A stretch of DNA of 64,000 nucleotides. Source: Rhodospira trueperi (lineage in GTDB: Bacteria; Pseudomonadota; Alphaproteobacteria; Rhodospirillales; Rhodospirillaceae). Positions 35,301 through 41,889 of the stretch are shown here, in pieces. Each line of letters opens with the position of its first letter. The stretch's first letter is position 1. Location: assembly GCF_900101965.1 (NCBI RefSeq), contig NZ_FNAP01000010.1:106174-170173 (forward strand), in the 5' to 3' direction. The notes under the pieces were generated by a model. That model did no database searches. It saw nothing but the letters and a program-made list of their open reading frames with translations, and was not told the DNA's origin. Made by a program: the position numbers and the translations under genes.

Positions 35301-35317
35301 CCTTCGGGTACGGACAT
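32309..35317 (-). CDS. PAS(x4)-GGDEF-EAL sensory protein for c-di-GMP
   Basis: Multidomain signalling protein of 1002 residues with no transmembrane segments, so cytosolic. Four PAS domains (about 8-135, 145-280, 300-415, 420-545) precede a diguanylate cyclase domain with intact GGDEF at 621-625 ('ARLGGDEFIIL') and a phosphodiesterase domain starting with EAL at 749-751. The EAL catalytic set is complete by eye: 'TEALIRW', 'NISVRHL', 'EITETAA', 'DDFGTGYSSL', 'LKIDKSFI' and 'AEGVET'. Both activities are therefore possible. PAS1 and PAS2 are closely similar to each other ('ITERKK', 'TTERKR' ends), suggesting duplication. A strong GGGGGAGAGG ribosome-binding site precedes the ATG, and the upstream 50 bp are AT-rich. 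Confidence 0.93.
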   Translation of the reverse strand: MSVPEGMLVERLPIAMFVIDRAHRVVQWNAACEAMTGVLASDILDTSDHWKAFYPQERPLMADLVVASATDDQISGLYGDAWSRCGDDGSIQANAFCAALPGGGRWLAAIATPLRAFDGSVIGAVQTCLDITERKKSDMDRLAGQRLLTEIIEGNPVPTFVIDAEHRVTHWNRACEIIMGIPADTMIGTRDQWRAFYPKVRPVMADLILDQARLSEYERYYGAYKPSSFVEGAYEAEGFFPHFPGGGRWLFFTAAPLRGLDGEIIGAIETLQDTTERKRAEEAYAESQRLVAEEKYRTLFNEMINALVLLETVFGDHGQASDFRYLIINPAFEEMTGLESDTVLGRTFKEVNSPGIVHKVFDRLACVADTGIPDSFEVDVPVSGRHFDVRAFRPVEGQLAVTFQDVSGRKQAEVRLQLLASVFEHTQEGIVITDPNSTILEVNDSFVRITGYSRAELIGKTPRILQSGQHGPEFYNAMWMALLEEGLWRGEIWNRRKSGDVYPEHLTISAVLDGHGQPSHYVGVVVDITAIKRHEAELDRIAHYDSLTGLPNRVLLNDRLQQAVAKARRDRTLLAVCFLDVDGFKPVNDTLGHGAGDMLLIELADRFRGALRGNDTVARLGGDEFIILLADLEDQTACTHTLQRLLATVSRPFEIDGHSVSVTASIGVTLFPLRANDTDTLVRQADQAMYKSKQMGKNTYFFYDDNQDTVIIEQQKMIKRLEQALSDNELVLHYQPKVNMRTGRIVGTEALIRWHHPERGLVPPGEFLPIIEDNEMIVALGEWVIAEALRQFDTWEQQGFRLPISVNISVRHLQTASFVERLEAQLRQAGRLKQDVLEIEITETAAINDLRHVTKLIESCRALGVHSALDDFGTGYSSLTYLKLLPVHTLKIDKSFILDMARDAEDHAIVSGVIGLAKAFDLTVIAEGVETTQHGVLLLGLGCELGQGYGIAPPMSADRFVEWARHWRPDPLWARVPFGERGPKPPHFGDAASPSRGPGDRK

Positions 35318-35541
35318 CCTCTCTCCCCCTGGGTCTTCGTTTCTTTATTGTTGTGTTCAGTTGTTTGTAATTTGTATGGCCCGTCCTGACGCAATCGACA
35401 AGGCCGGCCCCGGATTACCGGACAATTCGCGTGCGTCAGCATCAAGTATCAACGATACGGTTTGCAGTCTGCAAGCGATCCGTTCACATCGCTGGGAAAG
35501 ATGTGGCCCGGGACACCTGTCCGGCGACCCGCTTTCGGATA

Positions 35542-36294
35542 TCACCGGAGCGGCGCGCAGCCGTCCATTGTTCGGCCACCCTTGAGGACCGGTGCGTCCG
35601 GGTGCTCCGGTTCCAGGCGAAACCAGCGGCCGAACGCGGTCAGGCGCAGGGCGTGGTGAGGCCCCTCGCCGACCGCGCGCAGGCGGCGCCGGAACTCCGC
35701 CTCATCCACATCGGCGGGCAAACGGCACAAAGCCTCGAAATCGGCCCGGCGTCGCGCCGGACCCGACCACGACAGGTCAAGCACAGGCAGGGGCCGAGAC
35801 AAGTCTGTCAGGGCCGGCGCCATGCCCTCCAGCAGGTGAAGGGCCAGCCGCCAGCTCAGCGCCTCCAGCGCCAGCCGACCCATGTCCAGCGCGATGTCCA
35901 CGGTGTTGGCCGCGACGATGGCGCCTGAGTCCACCTCCGGCGCCATCTCGTGCAGGGTCACACCGAACGACGTCGCGCCGTCGTACAGCGCGAATACGGC
36001 CGGGAACAGGCCGGGATAGTCGGGCGGCCCCGGGTGCAGGTTGTAGGCCGGGCCGGACAGCCCCGCCAGAACGTCCGCCGGCACGATCACCGGCGAGCAC
36101 ACCGACACCAACCGCGCGCCGGGCCGCGCCTGAACCGCCGCGCGCAGGGCGGCGAGATCGCACACCGGAACGATGGCCGCGTCCGGTCGGGCCGCGCGCA
36201 GCGGAGCGGCGGCCTCGACCTGATCCTCCGAAGGGGTCAGGAGCAGAAGGGTCGGCGGTTCGGTCATGGTCGGGTGTCGCGACGGTTCGGACAT
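35542..36294 (-). CDS. Formyltransferase-fold protein (Fmt/PurN-like)
   Basis: Protein of about 250 residues with the N-terminal formyltransferase fold. It has the Asn-His catalytic pair in 'YNLHPGPPDYPGLFP' and the matching acidic site in 'HEMAPEVDSGAIVAAN', where the Asp completes the Asn-His-Asp triad. It is shorter than Fmt (about 310) and diverged from PurN, so its formyl acceptor is unknown. The first 20 or so residues depend on the start: ATG 36294, ATG 36267 and ATG 36312 are all in frame and none has a clear ribosome-binding site. It stands alone, leftward, with a 224-bp gap to the signalling gene. Confidence 0.7.
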   Translation of the reverse strand: MSEPSRHPTMTEPPTLLLLTPSEDQVEAAAPLRAARPDAAIVPVCDLAALRAAVQARPGARLVSVCSPVIVPADVLAGLSGPAYNLHPGPPDYPGLFPAVFALYDGATSFGVTLHEMAPEVDSGAIVAANTVDIALDMGRLALEALSWRLALHLLEGMAPALTDLSRPLPVLDLSWSGPARRRADFEALCRLPADVDEAEFRRRLRAVGEGPHHALRLTAFGRWFRLEPEHPDAPVLKGGRTMDGCAPLR

Positions 36295-36451
36295 CACGCC
36301 AGCATAGCGCATTCTGACGGGCCATGGGGCTTCGGTGTCTGCCGCCATCAAAGTCTTCGGCTTGCCCGCCGCGCGGTGCTACCATCCGCGCCCCCCGCCA
36401 CCCCGGCGTCGGCCCGGCGCCGACCCCTTTTCTGGATAAGGATCCGTCCGC

Positions 36452-37423
36452 GTGAGACCTCCGGCCCCCGCCGGTCCCGTTCCGGCGTCGCCTGGCACGC
36501 TCGATGAGGCCGCCCGGCGCCACCGCGCCGGCCTGACGGCGGCCGTCGGCGCCTATGTGTTCTGGGGCCTGTCGCCCATCCTGTATCATGTGCTCGGCCA
36601 TGTCACGCCGCTGGAGGTCATGGCCCACCGCATCGTCTGGGCGTTGGTGTTCGCGCTGCCGCTGGTCATCGCCTTCCGGCAGACCCGCGCCCTGCTGGCC
36701 ATTCTGCGCCGGCCGCGCGACCTGCTGGTCTTCGCCGCCAGTTCTCTGGCCATCTCGATCAACTGGCTCACCTTCATCTTTGCCGCCGGTGGCGGTCACA
36801 AGCTTGACGCCAGCATGGGGTATTACATCTTCCCGCTGGCCACGCTGCTGCTGGGTTTCGTCTTCCTGGGCGAACGACCGAGCCGACGGCAGTGGGTGGC
36901 GGTCGGACTGGCGGTTCTGGGCGTGCTGGTGATGCTGGTGGGGCTGGGCCGCCTGCCCTGGATCGCCCTAGTTCTGGCCAGTTCCTTCGGCCTGTACGGC
37001 CTGCTCCGGAAGATCGCGCCGGCCGAGTCCCTGGTCGGGTTCACGCTGGAGGTCCTGATGATGGGGCCTTTGGCGGCGGCGTACCTGGGCTGGCTGGCCT
37101 GGACGGGAACCGGCGTCATGCCTTACGGAGCCGGCCTGGACATGGCGGTGCTGGTGTTCGCCGGTCCGGCGACGGCGATCCCGCTGTTGCTTTTCGCCTT
37201 GGGCGCCCGGCGACTGACGCTCGGCACCCTGGGCATGCTGCAATACATCAACCCGACGCTGCAATTTCTGATGGCCGTGATCGTGTACGGCGAGACCTTT
37301 ACGCTTGGTCACGCGGCCAGCTTCGGGCTGATCTGGCTCGCGGTGGGTCTGTATGCGTCCGAACGACGCGGGCGATCAGGGACAACGACGGCTCCGCTTG
37401 ACCCGCGTCCGGAGGCGGACTAA
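36452..37423 (+). CDS. rarD: RarD-type EamA-family transporter
   Basis: Inner-membrane protein of the drug/metabolite transporter superfamily, 323 residues with about ten transmembrane helices in two EamA halves. 'GAYVFWGLSPILYHVLGHV', 'EVMAHRIVWALVF', 'SMGYYIFPLATLLLGFVFLGE' and 'LGMLQYINPTLQFLMAV' are characteristic of RarD. The name comes from an E. coli chloramphenicol-related protein; the real substrate is not known. The start is GTG at 36452 and the first 25 residues are a Pro-rich polar leader. Confidence 0.88.
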   Translation: MRPPAPAGPVPASPGTLDEAARRHRAGLTAAVGAYVFWGLSPILYHVLGHVTPLEVMAHRIVWALVFALPLVIAFRQTRALLAILRRPRDLLVFAASSLAISINWLTFIFAAGGGHKLDASMGYYIFPLATLLLGFVFLGERPSRRQWVAVGLAVLGVLVMLVGLGRLPWIALVLASSFGLYGLLRKIAPAESLVGFTLEVLMMGPLAAAYLGWLAWTGTGVMPYGAGLDMAVLVFAGPATAIPLLLFALGARRLTLGTLGMLQYINPTLQFLMAVIVYGETFTLGHAASFGLIWLAVGLYASERRGRSGTTTAPLDPRPEAD

Positions 37424-37470
37424 CCAGAGGGACCGTTCGAGACCCCGCACCGGGAGCACGCATCCGGACC

Positions 37471-37935
37471 ATGCCGACCCTTTCGCTGCAGCGTGATCTG
37501 CCGTACCCGCGTCCGGCGGTGTATGAAGCCATCGCGGATGTCGCGCGCTATCCTGAGTTCATGCCCGGTTTCAAGCGCGTGCGCACCGAGGGGTGGGAGG
37601 ATGACGCGCTGCGGGTGCGCCAGACGGTGGGCATGGCCGGGTTGACGGTCACGTTCCTGAGCCGGGCGCGGTTCACGGAACCGGAACGGATCGACATCGT
37701 CTCGCACGAGCGGCCATTCCAGGTGCTCAGTCAGATCTGGCGCTTCGAGGAACGCCCCAACGACCGCACTCGACTGCATCTGAAGGCGGAATACGGTCTT
37801 GTGGATCGGATGGCCGGCGCGGTGTTCGAGCGGGTCTATCCGGGGCTGATGCGCGGCGCCATGACCGCCATCGGACGCCGGGTCGCCGCGCTGTCGCGGC
37901 GCACGTCCAGCCGGGGGGAAACGGCGTTGTCATGA
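37471..37935 (+). CDS. COQ10/RatA-like SRPBCC lipid-binding protein
   Basis: Single START-like (SRPBCC) domain of 154 residues. It opens 'LPYPRPAVYEAIADVARYPEFMPGFKRV' (quoted in part), the standard start of the COQ10/RatA family, and has 'RPFQVLSQIWRFEE' and 'LKAEYGLVDRMAGAVFERVY'. Eukaryotic Coq10 binds ubiquinone and supports respiration, whereas E. coli RatA was described as a ribosome-associated toxin. Its position, overlapping ubiE by 4 bp and followed by menA, favours a quinone-chaperone role here. That role is inferred from context. Confidence 0.85.
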   Translation: MPTLSLQRDLPYPRPAVYEAIADVARYPEFMPGFKRVRTEGWEDDALRVRQTVGMAGLTVTFLSRARFTEPERIDIVSHERPFQVLSQIWRFEERPNDRTRLHLKAEYGLVDRMAGAVFERVYPGLMRGAMTAIGRRVAALSRRTSSRGETALS

Positions 37936-38690
37936 GGGAATCACAGGTGACGGACCAGAGCCCCGGATCCACCGGGAACGGCGCGGAGACCGCGCATCCC
38001 CAGGATCCACGTCGCATCCGCGCCATGTTCGACGTGGTCGCGCCCCGCTACGATCTGCTCAACGACCTGATGAGCGGCGGCATACACCGACTGTGGAAGC
38101 GCCGACTGCGCCGCCTGGCGGGCCGTCCGCGCGGGCGCGGTCTGGCGCTGGATCTGGCCGGCGGCACCGGCGATATCGGCAACGCCCTGGCGGCGTCCGG
38201 CTGGGCGGTGGTGGTCTGCGATCCCTCCGAGGGCATGATGTCCAAGGGCCGCAACCGCCGCGCCGGCCCGCGCCTGCGCTGGGTGTGCGGCGACGGCGAA
38301 ACGTTGCCCTTCGCCGATGGCACGTTCGATCTGGTGACCATCGGCTTCGGCCTGCGCAACATCCAGGACCGGCAACGCGCGCTGGCCGAGATGGCGCGGG
38401 TTCTGGCGCCGGGTGGCCTGATGCTATGCCTTGAGTTCTCCCAGCCGGCACCGTTGATCGCGCCGGCCTACGGGCTGTGGCAGGAGCACGGGATTCCCCG
38501 CCTGGGCGCCGCCGTGTCCGGGCAGCCGGACGCCTATCGCTATCTGGTGCGGTCGATCCAAGCGTTTCCGGACCAGAAGACGCTTGCGGACTGGATGCGG
38601 CAGGCCGGATTCACCGACGTCTTCTACCGCAACCAGTTCTTCGGCATCGCCGCAATCCATGGCGGCCGCCGCCCGGCGGCAACCCCGTGA
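37932..38690 (+). CDS. ubiE: UbiE/MenG-family quinone C-methyltransferase
   Basis: SAM-dependent enzyme that methylates the benzoquinol ring of ubiquinone precursors and, in organisms that make it, demethylmenaquinone. The 252 residues include 'IRAMFDVVAPRYDLLNDLMSGG', the SAM motif 'ALDLAGGTGDIGNALA' and the diagnostic 'TIGFGLRNIQDRQRALAEMARVL' and 'PGGLMLCLEFSQP' (each quoted in part). 'YRYLVRSIQAFPDQKTLADWMR' is the usual C-terminal region. The first 27 residues are an unconserved leader. It overlaps the SRPBCC gene (ATGA), and menA begins nine bases after its stop. Confidence 0.9.
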   Translation: MRESQVTDQSPGSTGNGAETAHPQDPRRIRAMFDVVAPRYDLLNDLMSGGIHRLWKRRLRRLAGRPRGRGLALDLAGGTGDIGNALAASGWAVVVCDPSEGMMSKGRNRRAGPRLRWVCGDGETLPFADGTFDLVTIGFGLRNIQDRQRALAEMARVLAPGGLMLCLEFSQPAPLIAPAYGLWQEHGIPRLGAAVSGQPDAYRYLVRSIQAFPDQKTLADWMRQAGFTDVFYRNQFFGIAAIHGGRRPAATP

Positions 38691-38695
38691 GGCCC

Positions 38696-38731
38696 CCAGT
38701 GAGTCCGCCAGTGAGTCCGCCAGTGAGTCCG
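38696..38731 (+). repeat. 12-bp tandem repeat carrying three in-frame GTG codons
   Basis: CCAGTGAGTCCG occurs three times in a row (38696-38707, 38708-38719, 38720-38731). Each copy contains a GTG in the menA frame (38699, 38711, 38723), so the start of menA lies inside the repeat and the N terminus reads VSPPVSPPVSPP. Slippage would change the leader without breaking the frame, as the unit is four codons. Confidence 0.85.
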
Positions 38732-39649
38732 CCGTCTTCGTCGCCCGAGCGCCCGCCCTGGTCGGTCATCGCGTGGCACGCCATCCGCCCCCATACCCTG
38801 CCGCTGTCGCTGTCACCCGTGATCGCCGGCACGGTGCTGAGCTGGGTCGCGCACGGACAGATCCGCCTGGACGTCCTGATCGCCGCCGCGCTGTCCGCCC
38901 TGGCCATTCAGGTCGGCACCAATCTGCACAACGACGCCGCCGACACCCTGAACCACACCGACGACGAGGGCCGACTGGGGCCGGTGCGCGTCACCGAGCG
39001 CGGCTGGATGACGCCCAACCAAGTCCTGTGGGCCGCGCACGCGGCCTTCGCCCTGTCGGTGCTGTGCGGCGGCTGGCTGGTGGTGGTGGGCGGCTGGCCC
39101 ATCGCCCTGATCGGCGCCGTGTCCGTGCTGGCGGGTTACGCCTACTCCGCCGGGCCGTGGCCGATCTCGCGCGGACCCTGGGGCGAGCTGCTGGTGGTGC
39201 TGTTTTTCGGCGTCATCGCCGTGGGCGGCGTGGTCTACCTGCACGCGGGCACGGTCAGCGGGGCGGCGTTGCTGCTGGGGCTGATCGTCGGCCTGCCGGC
39301 GGCGGCCGTGCTGATGGTCAACAACACGCGCGACCGCGTGGGCGATGCCCGCGCCGGGCGGCGCACCTTGGCCATCCTGATGGGGCGGGACCGGGCCGTG
39401 ACCGCGCACGGCCTTCTGCTGGCCGCCGCCCTCGCGGGGTTGGTGGCGCTGGCGGCCCTGGACCCGGCCCTGCGCGGGGCCGTGCTCGGCCTGATCTGCG
39501 CGCCGCTGGCGTGGCGCGTGTGGCGCGCGCTGAGAACCGCCGACTCCTCCGTCGGCTACAACGCCGTGCTGGCGCGCACCGGTCGCGTGCAGGTCGCCCT
39601 CGTCGCGAGTTGTTCGCTGGGACTGGTGCTCGTGGGCAGCGTCTGGTGA
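38699..39649 (+). CDS. menA: 1,4-dihydroxy-2-naphthoate polyprenyltransferase MenA-like (UbiA superfamily)
   Basis: Integral membrane prenyltransferase of up to 316 residues. The first Asp-rich site is in 'TNLHNDAADTLNHTDDEGR' and the second in 'VNNTRDRVGDARAGRRTLA'. Both follow MenA rather than UbiA (which has NDxxDxxxD in a different setting), and 'WHAIRPHTLPLSLSPVIAGTV' is the MenA opening. About eight transmembrane helices follow. Together with ubiE it would complete menaquinone synthesis. The start is one of three GTG codons in a 12-bp repeat; GAGG at 38689 best serves GTG 38699. Confidence 0.85.
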   Translation: MSPPVSPPVSPPSSSPERPPWSVIAWHAIRPHTLPLSLSPVIAGTVLSWVAHGQIRLDVLIAAALSALAIQVGTNLHNDAADTLNHTDDEGRLGPVRVTERGWMTPNQVLWAAHAAFALSVLCGGWLVVVGGWPIALIGAVSVLAGYAYSAGPWPISRGPWGELLVVLFFGVIAVGGVVYLHAGTVSGAALLLGLIVGLPAAAVLMVNNTRDRVGDARAGRRTLAILMGRDRAVTAHGLLLAAALAGLVALAALDPALRGAVLGLICAPLAWRVWRALRTADSSVGYNAVLARTGRVQVALVASCSLGLVLVGSVW

Positions 39650-39671
39650 TCCGGATCTGACCCGGACGGGG

Positions 39672-40265
39672 TCACGGGAGCACCGGTTCGGCCGTGTCCA
39701 CCGCGTCGAGCAGCGCGTGCATGTGGCCGTCGCGGATGCCCAGGTCATCCAGGTGCGCCACCGTGCTGGCCAGATAGTCCCGCGCCGTCCCGCGCGGCCC
39801 CACCCCCTGACGGATCAGGCGCACACGCTCACCCGGGCTGAGGTGGCCGGCGTACTGCCGGTGACCGGGGTCGGCGACGAACGTATGGCAGGACACCCGC
39901 CGGCCGTCGTCCAGGGTGGCGGGAACCCGACGCGGGATATAGGCGTAGGTGGTCATTTCGCGCTCGTGAAGATAGGTCCGCACCTCCGGCCAGTCCTCCG
40001 GCGCGACACAGTAGGCGATGCCCCGGCAGGAGCCGCGCCCGCGCAGGCCCAACACCAGTCCGGGGCACTCCGGGGTTCCGCGATAGCGTAGCGAGAGAAT
40101 ACACATGTCGCGGTGATAGCCGCGCAGCAGGGCCGGACGGCGTTCACGGTGCGGAAACCCGGGGTGCCACATCAGCGACCCATACCCGAACACCCAGCGT
40201 TCGCCCGCCTCGGGCTCGAGCCCCCACGTCGGCGGGGCGGGCGCGGTCGGCGCGGTGTCCTGCAT
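39672..40265 (-). CDS. chaC: Gamma-glutamylcyclotransferase, ChaC family
   Basis: Cytosolic enzyme that splits glutathione into 5-oxoproline and Cys-Gly. The 197 residues carry the substrate-binding 'WVFGYGSLMWHPGF' near residue 28 and 'RRPALLRGYHRDMCILS'. 'TYLHEREM' follows, where the catalytic glutamate of the ChaC family lies. 'GTARDYLASTVAHLDDLGI' matches the family's C-terminal helix. ATG 40265 has GGGGGA upstream; a longer frame to 40577 is low-complexity. It converges on menA and, with the periplasmic ggt at 19 kb, gives two routes of glutathione breakdown. Confidence 0.9.
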   Translation of the reverse strand: MQDTAPTAPAPPTWGLEPEAGERWVFGYGSLMWHPGFPHRERRPALLRGYHRDMCILSLRYRGTPECPGLVLGLRGRGSCRGIAYCVAPEDWPEVRTYLHEREMTTYAYIPRRVPATLDDGRRVSCHTFVADPGHRQYAGHLSPGERVRLIRQGVGPRGTARDYLASTVAHLDDLGIRDGHMHALLDAVDTAEPVLP

Positions 40266-40407
40266 GTCCGGTCCCCCTTTTCGTCGAGGTCGGGCGCCGC
40301 GATGCGCGCCCTTCTCTGTCCGGGTGGACGGTGGCGCGGCACGGCCTGCCGTGTCTATAGTGGAGTCAGCATCGCCTGACACCGTTCCCCGCTCCAGAGG
40401 AGCCGCC

Positions 40408-41670
40408 ATGAGCCGCCGCCCCTCCGACCGCCCGACCGCCAACCGATCCGATGACGACGCCGGAGATCCCGACGCGCGGTCGGAGGCTTCGGCGAAAAAG
40501 TCCGCCGCCGCGGGACACGGATCCAAGCCGAAACGCGCCCCGAAGAAGAAGCCCCGCCGCCGCGCCACCCCGATCATCGGCTGGACCGTGCTGATCGGCC
40601 TGATGGCGATGGGCTATGTCGCCTACTGGACCTTTCTGGGCATGACCTTCGAGAGTGCCATTGATGACATCATCGCCCAGCAGCGGGCCGAGGGGATCAT
40701 CATCACCCATGGCGCGGCCGATGTTCAGGGATTCCCGCTGAAGGTCGAGGCGATCGTGGACAATCTCTCGGTGTCGGCCACGCCGGAACGGGGGGGGTGG
40801 ACGTGGCGCACCGATCAGATCGTGGTGTCCATCTCGCCCCTGCAGCCGAGAACCACGACCTTTGACCTGGCACCCGCTCCGCACCGGATCGCCCTGGCCG
40901 ACGGAACGACATGGACCGCAAGGGCCGCCGAGGCACGGGTTACGGTTGGCGTGTCGGGCAGCGGTCGCCCGCGCGACGGCTCGATGGCGCTTTCGGACCT
41001 GACCCTGAAACAGGACGCCGGGGACGGTGCTGCTCTGGAGCGCCTCGATCTCACGTACGAGCATGAGCAGCTATGGGACCCCGGTCCGTTCGATGTGACG
41101 GAGACGGTGTCCCTGACCCTGACGGGACTGCGCGCGGAGGCTGGCATGTCCATGCCGCTGGGCTCCGAGATCAGCGAGGCGCGGCTGGAGGCCGCCGTTC
41201 TGGGCAAGATATCGCATGACCTGCCGCTAGAAAGGGCCCTAACGGAATGGCGGGACGCGGACGGCCGGTTGCGGCTCGATCAATTGTCGCTGACGTGGCC
41301 GCCCATGCGGCTTGACGCCGCCGGCGCGCTGGGGCTGGACACGGCGTTGCAGCCGGAAGGCACCCTCAACGCGCGCATGGCCGGCTTCACCAAAGCGATC
41401 AACATGCTGGAAGACCAGCGCGTACTGCGCGGCCGGGACGCCACCATGGCCCGGGTCCTGCTGGGCGGGATGGCGCGTCCCGACGCGACCGGAACGCCGG
41501 TCCTGGAAATCCCGCTGATCGTGCGCGACAGCGCCCTGTGGGCGGGTCCCGTCCCGGTGGCGCGATTGCCGCGCCTACCCTGGGGACCGCCCCCCGGCAG
41601 CCTTGGCGCCGAGGGGATCCGCCCCGGGTTCAGCGTCGATGCGGACGGCAACGTGATCCCCGGGCAGTGA
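40408..41670 (+). CDS. DUF2125 domain-containing membrane-anchored protein
   Basis: Uncharacterised alphaproteobacterial family. The 420 residues begin with a 50-residue charged, Lys/Arg-rich cytoplasmic tail, then one transmembrane helix (about 56-76) and a large periplasmic domain. That domain contains the family's 'GFPLKVEAIVDNLSV' and 'WRTDQIVVSISPLQP' segments, rich in beta strands. The ribosome-binding site AGAGGAG is strong. It is divergent from chaC. The C terminus ends in a Pro/Gly-rich stretch. Fold resemblance to AsmA-like or LptC-like beta-rich envelope proteins is possible but not shown. Confidence 0.82.
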   Translation: MSRRPSDRPTANRSDDDAGDPDARSEASAKKSAAAGHGSKPKRAPKKKPRRRATPIIGWTVLIGLMAMGYVAYWTFLGMTFESAIDDIIAQQRAEGIIITHGAADVQGFPLKVEAIVDNLSVSATPERGGWTWRTDQIVVSISPLQPRTTTFDLAPAPHRIALADGTTWTARAAEARVTVGVSGSGRPRDGSMALSDLTLKQDAGDGAALERLDLTYEHEQLWDPGPFDVTETVSLTLTGLRAEAGMSMPLGSEISEARLEAAVLGKISHDLPLERALTEWRDADGRLRLDQLSLTWPPMRLDAAGALGLDTALQPEGTLNARMAGFTKAINMLEDQRVLRGRDATMARVLLGGMARPDATGTPVLEIPLIVRDSALWAGPVPVARLPRLPWGPPPGSLGAEGIRPGFSVDADGNVIPGQ

Positions 41671-41683
41671 CCCCGACCGACGA

Positions 41684-41704
41684 TTCCGGACCCGTCATCC
41701 GGAA
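41684..41704 (+). terminator. Hairpin after the DUF2125 gene
   Basis: TTCCGGA (41684-41690) pairs exactly with TCCGGAA (41698-41704) around a 7-nt loop, 13 bp after the stop codon. No T tract follows, so it may stabilise the 3' end or act weakly. Confidence 0.35.
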
Positions 41705-41738
41705 CCGGTGTAATCGTTCGCAATCCGGCGAATAGGTT

Positions 41739-41834
41739 CGTAGGTTGGGGTGAGCGGAGCGAACCCCAACATCATTCGGATCTGTGGGCCGGCTCCGTTG
41801 GGGTTCGGTGCCTCGCACCTCACCCCAACCTACG
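41739..41834. repeat. 96-bp GTAG-headed double-hairpin repeat with 16-bp perfect ends
   Basis: CGTAGGTTGGGGTGAG (41739-41754) is the exact inverse of 41819-41834. Inside, each half can also fold alone: GTTGGGGT pairs with ACCCCAAC within both the left and the right half. It lies between the convergent DUF2125 and thiS-thiG genes, a usual place for REP-type sequences, and could stop or protect both transcripts. Confidence 0.8.
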
Positions 41835-41889
41835 GCAAAGGCTACGACAAGGTGGCCGACGCACGCGAACCCATCAAGCGGTCAGGGTA

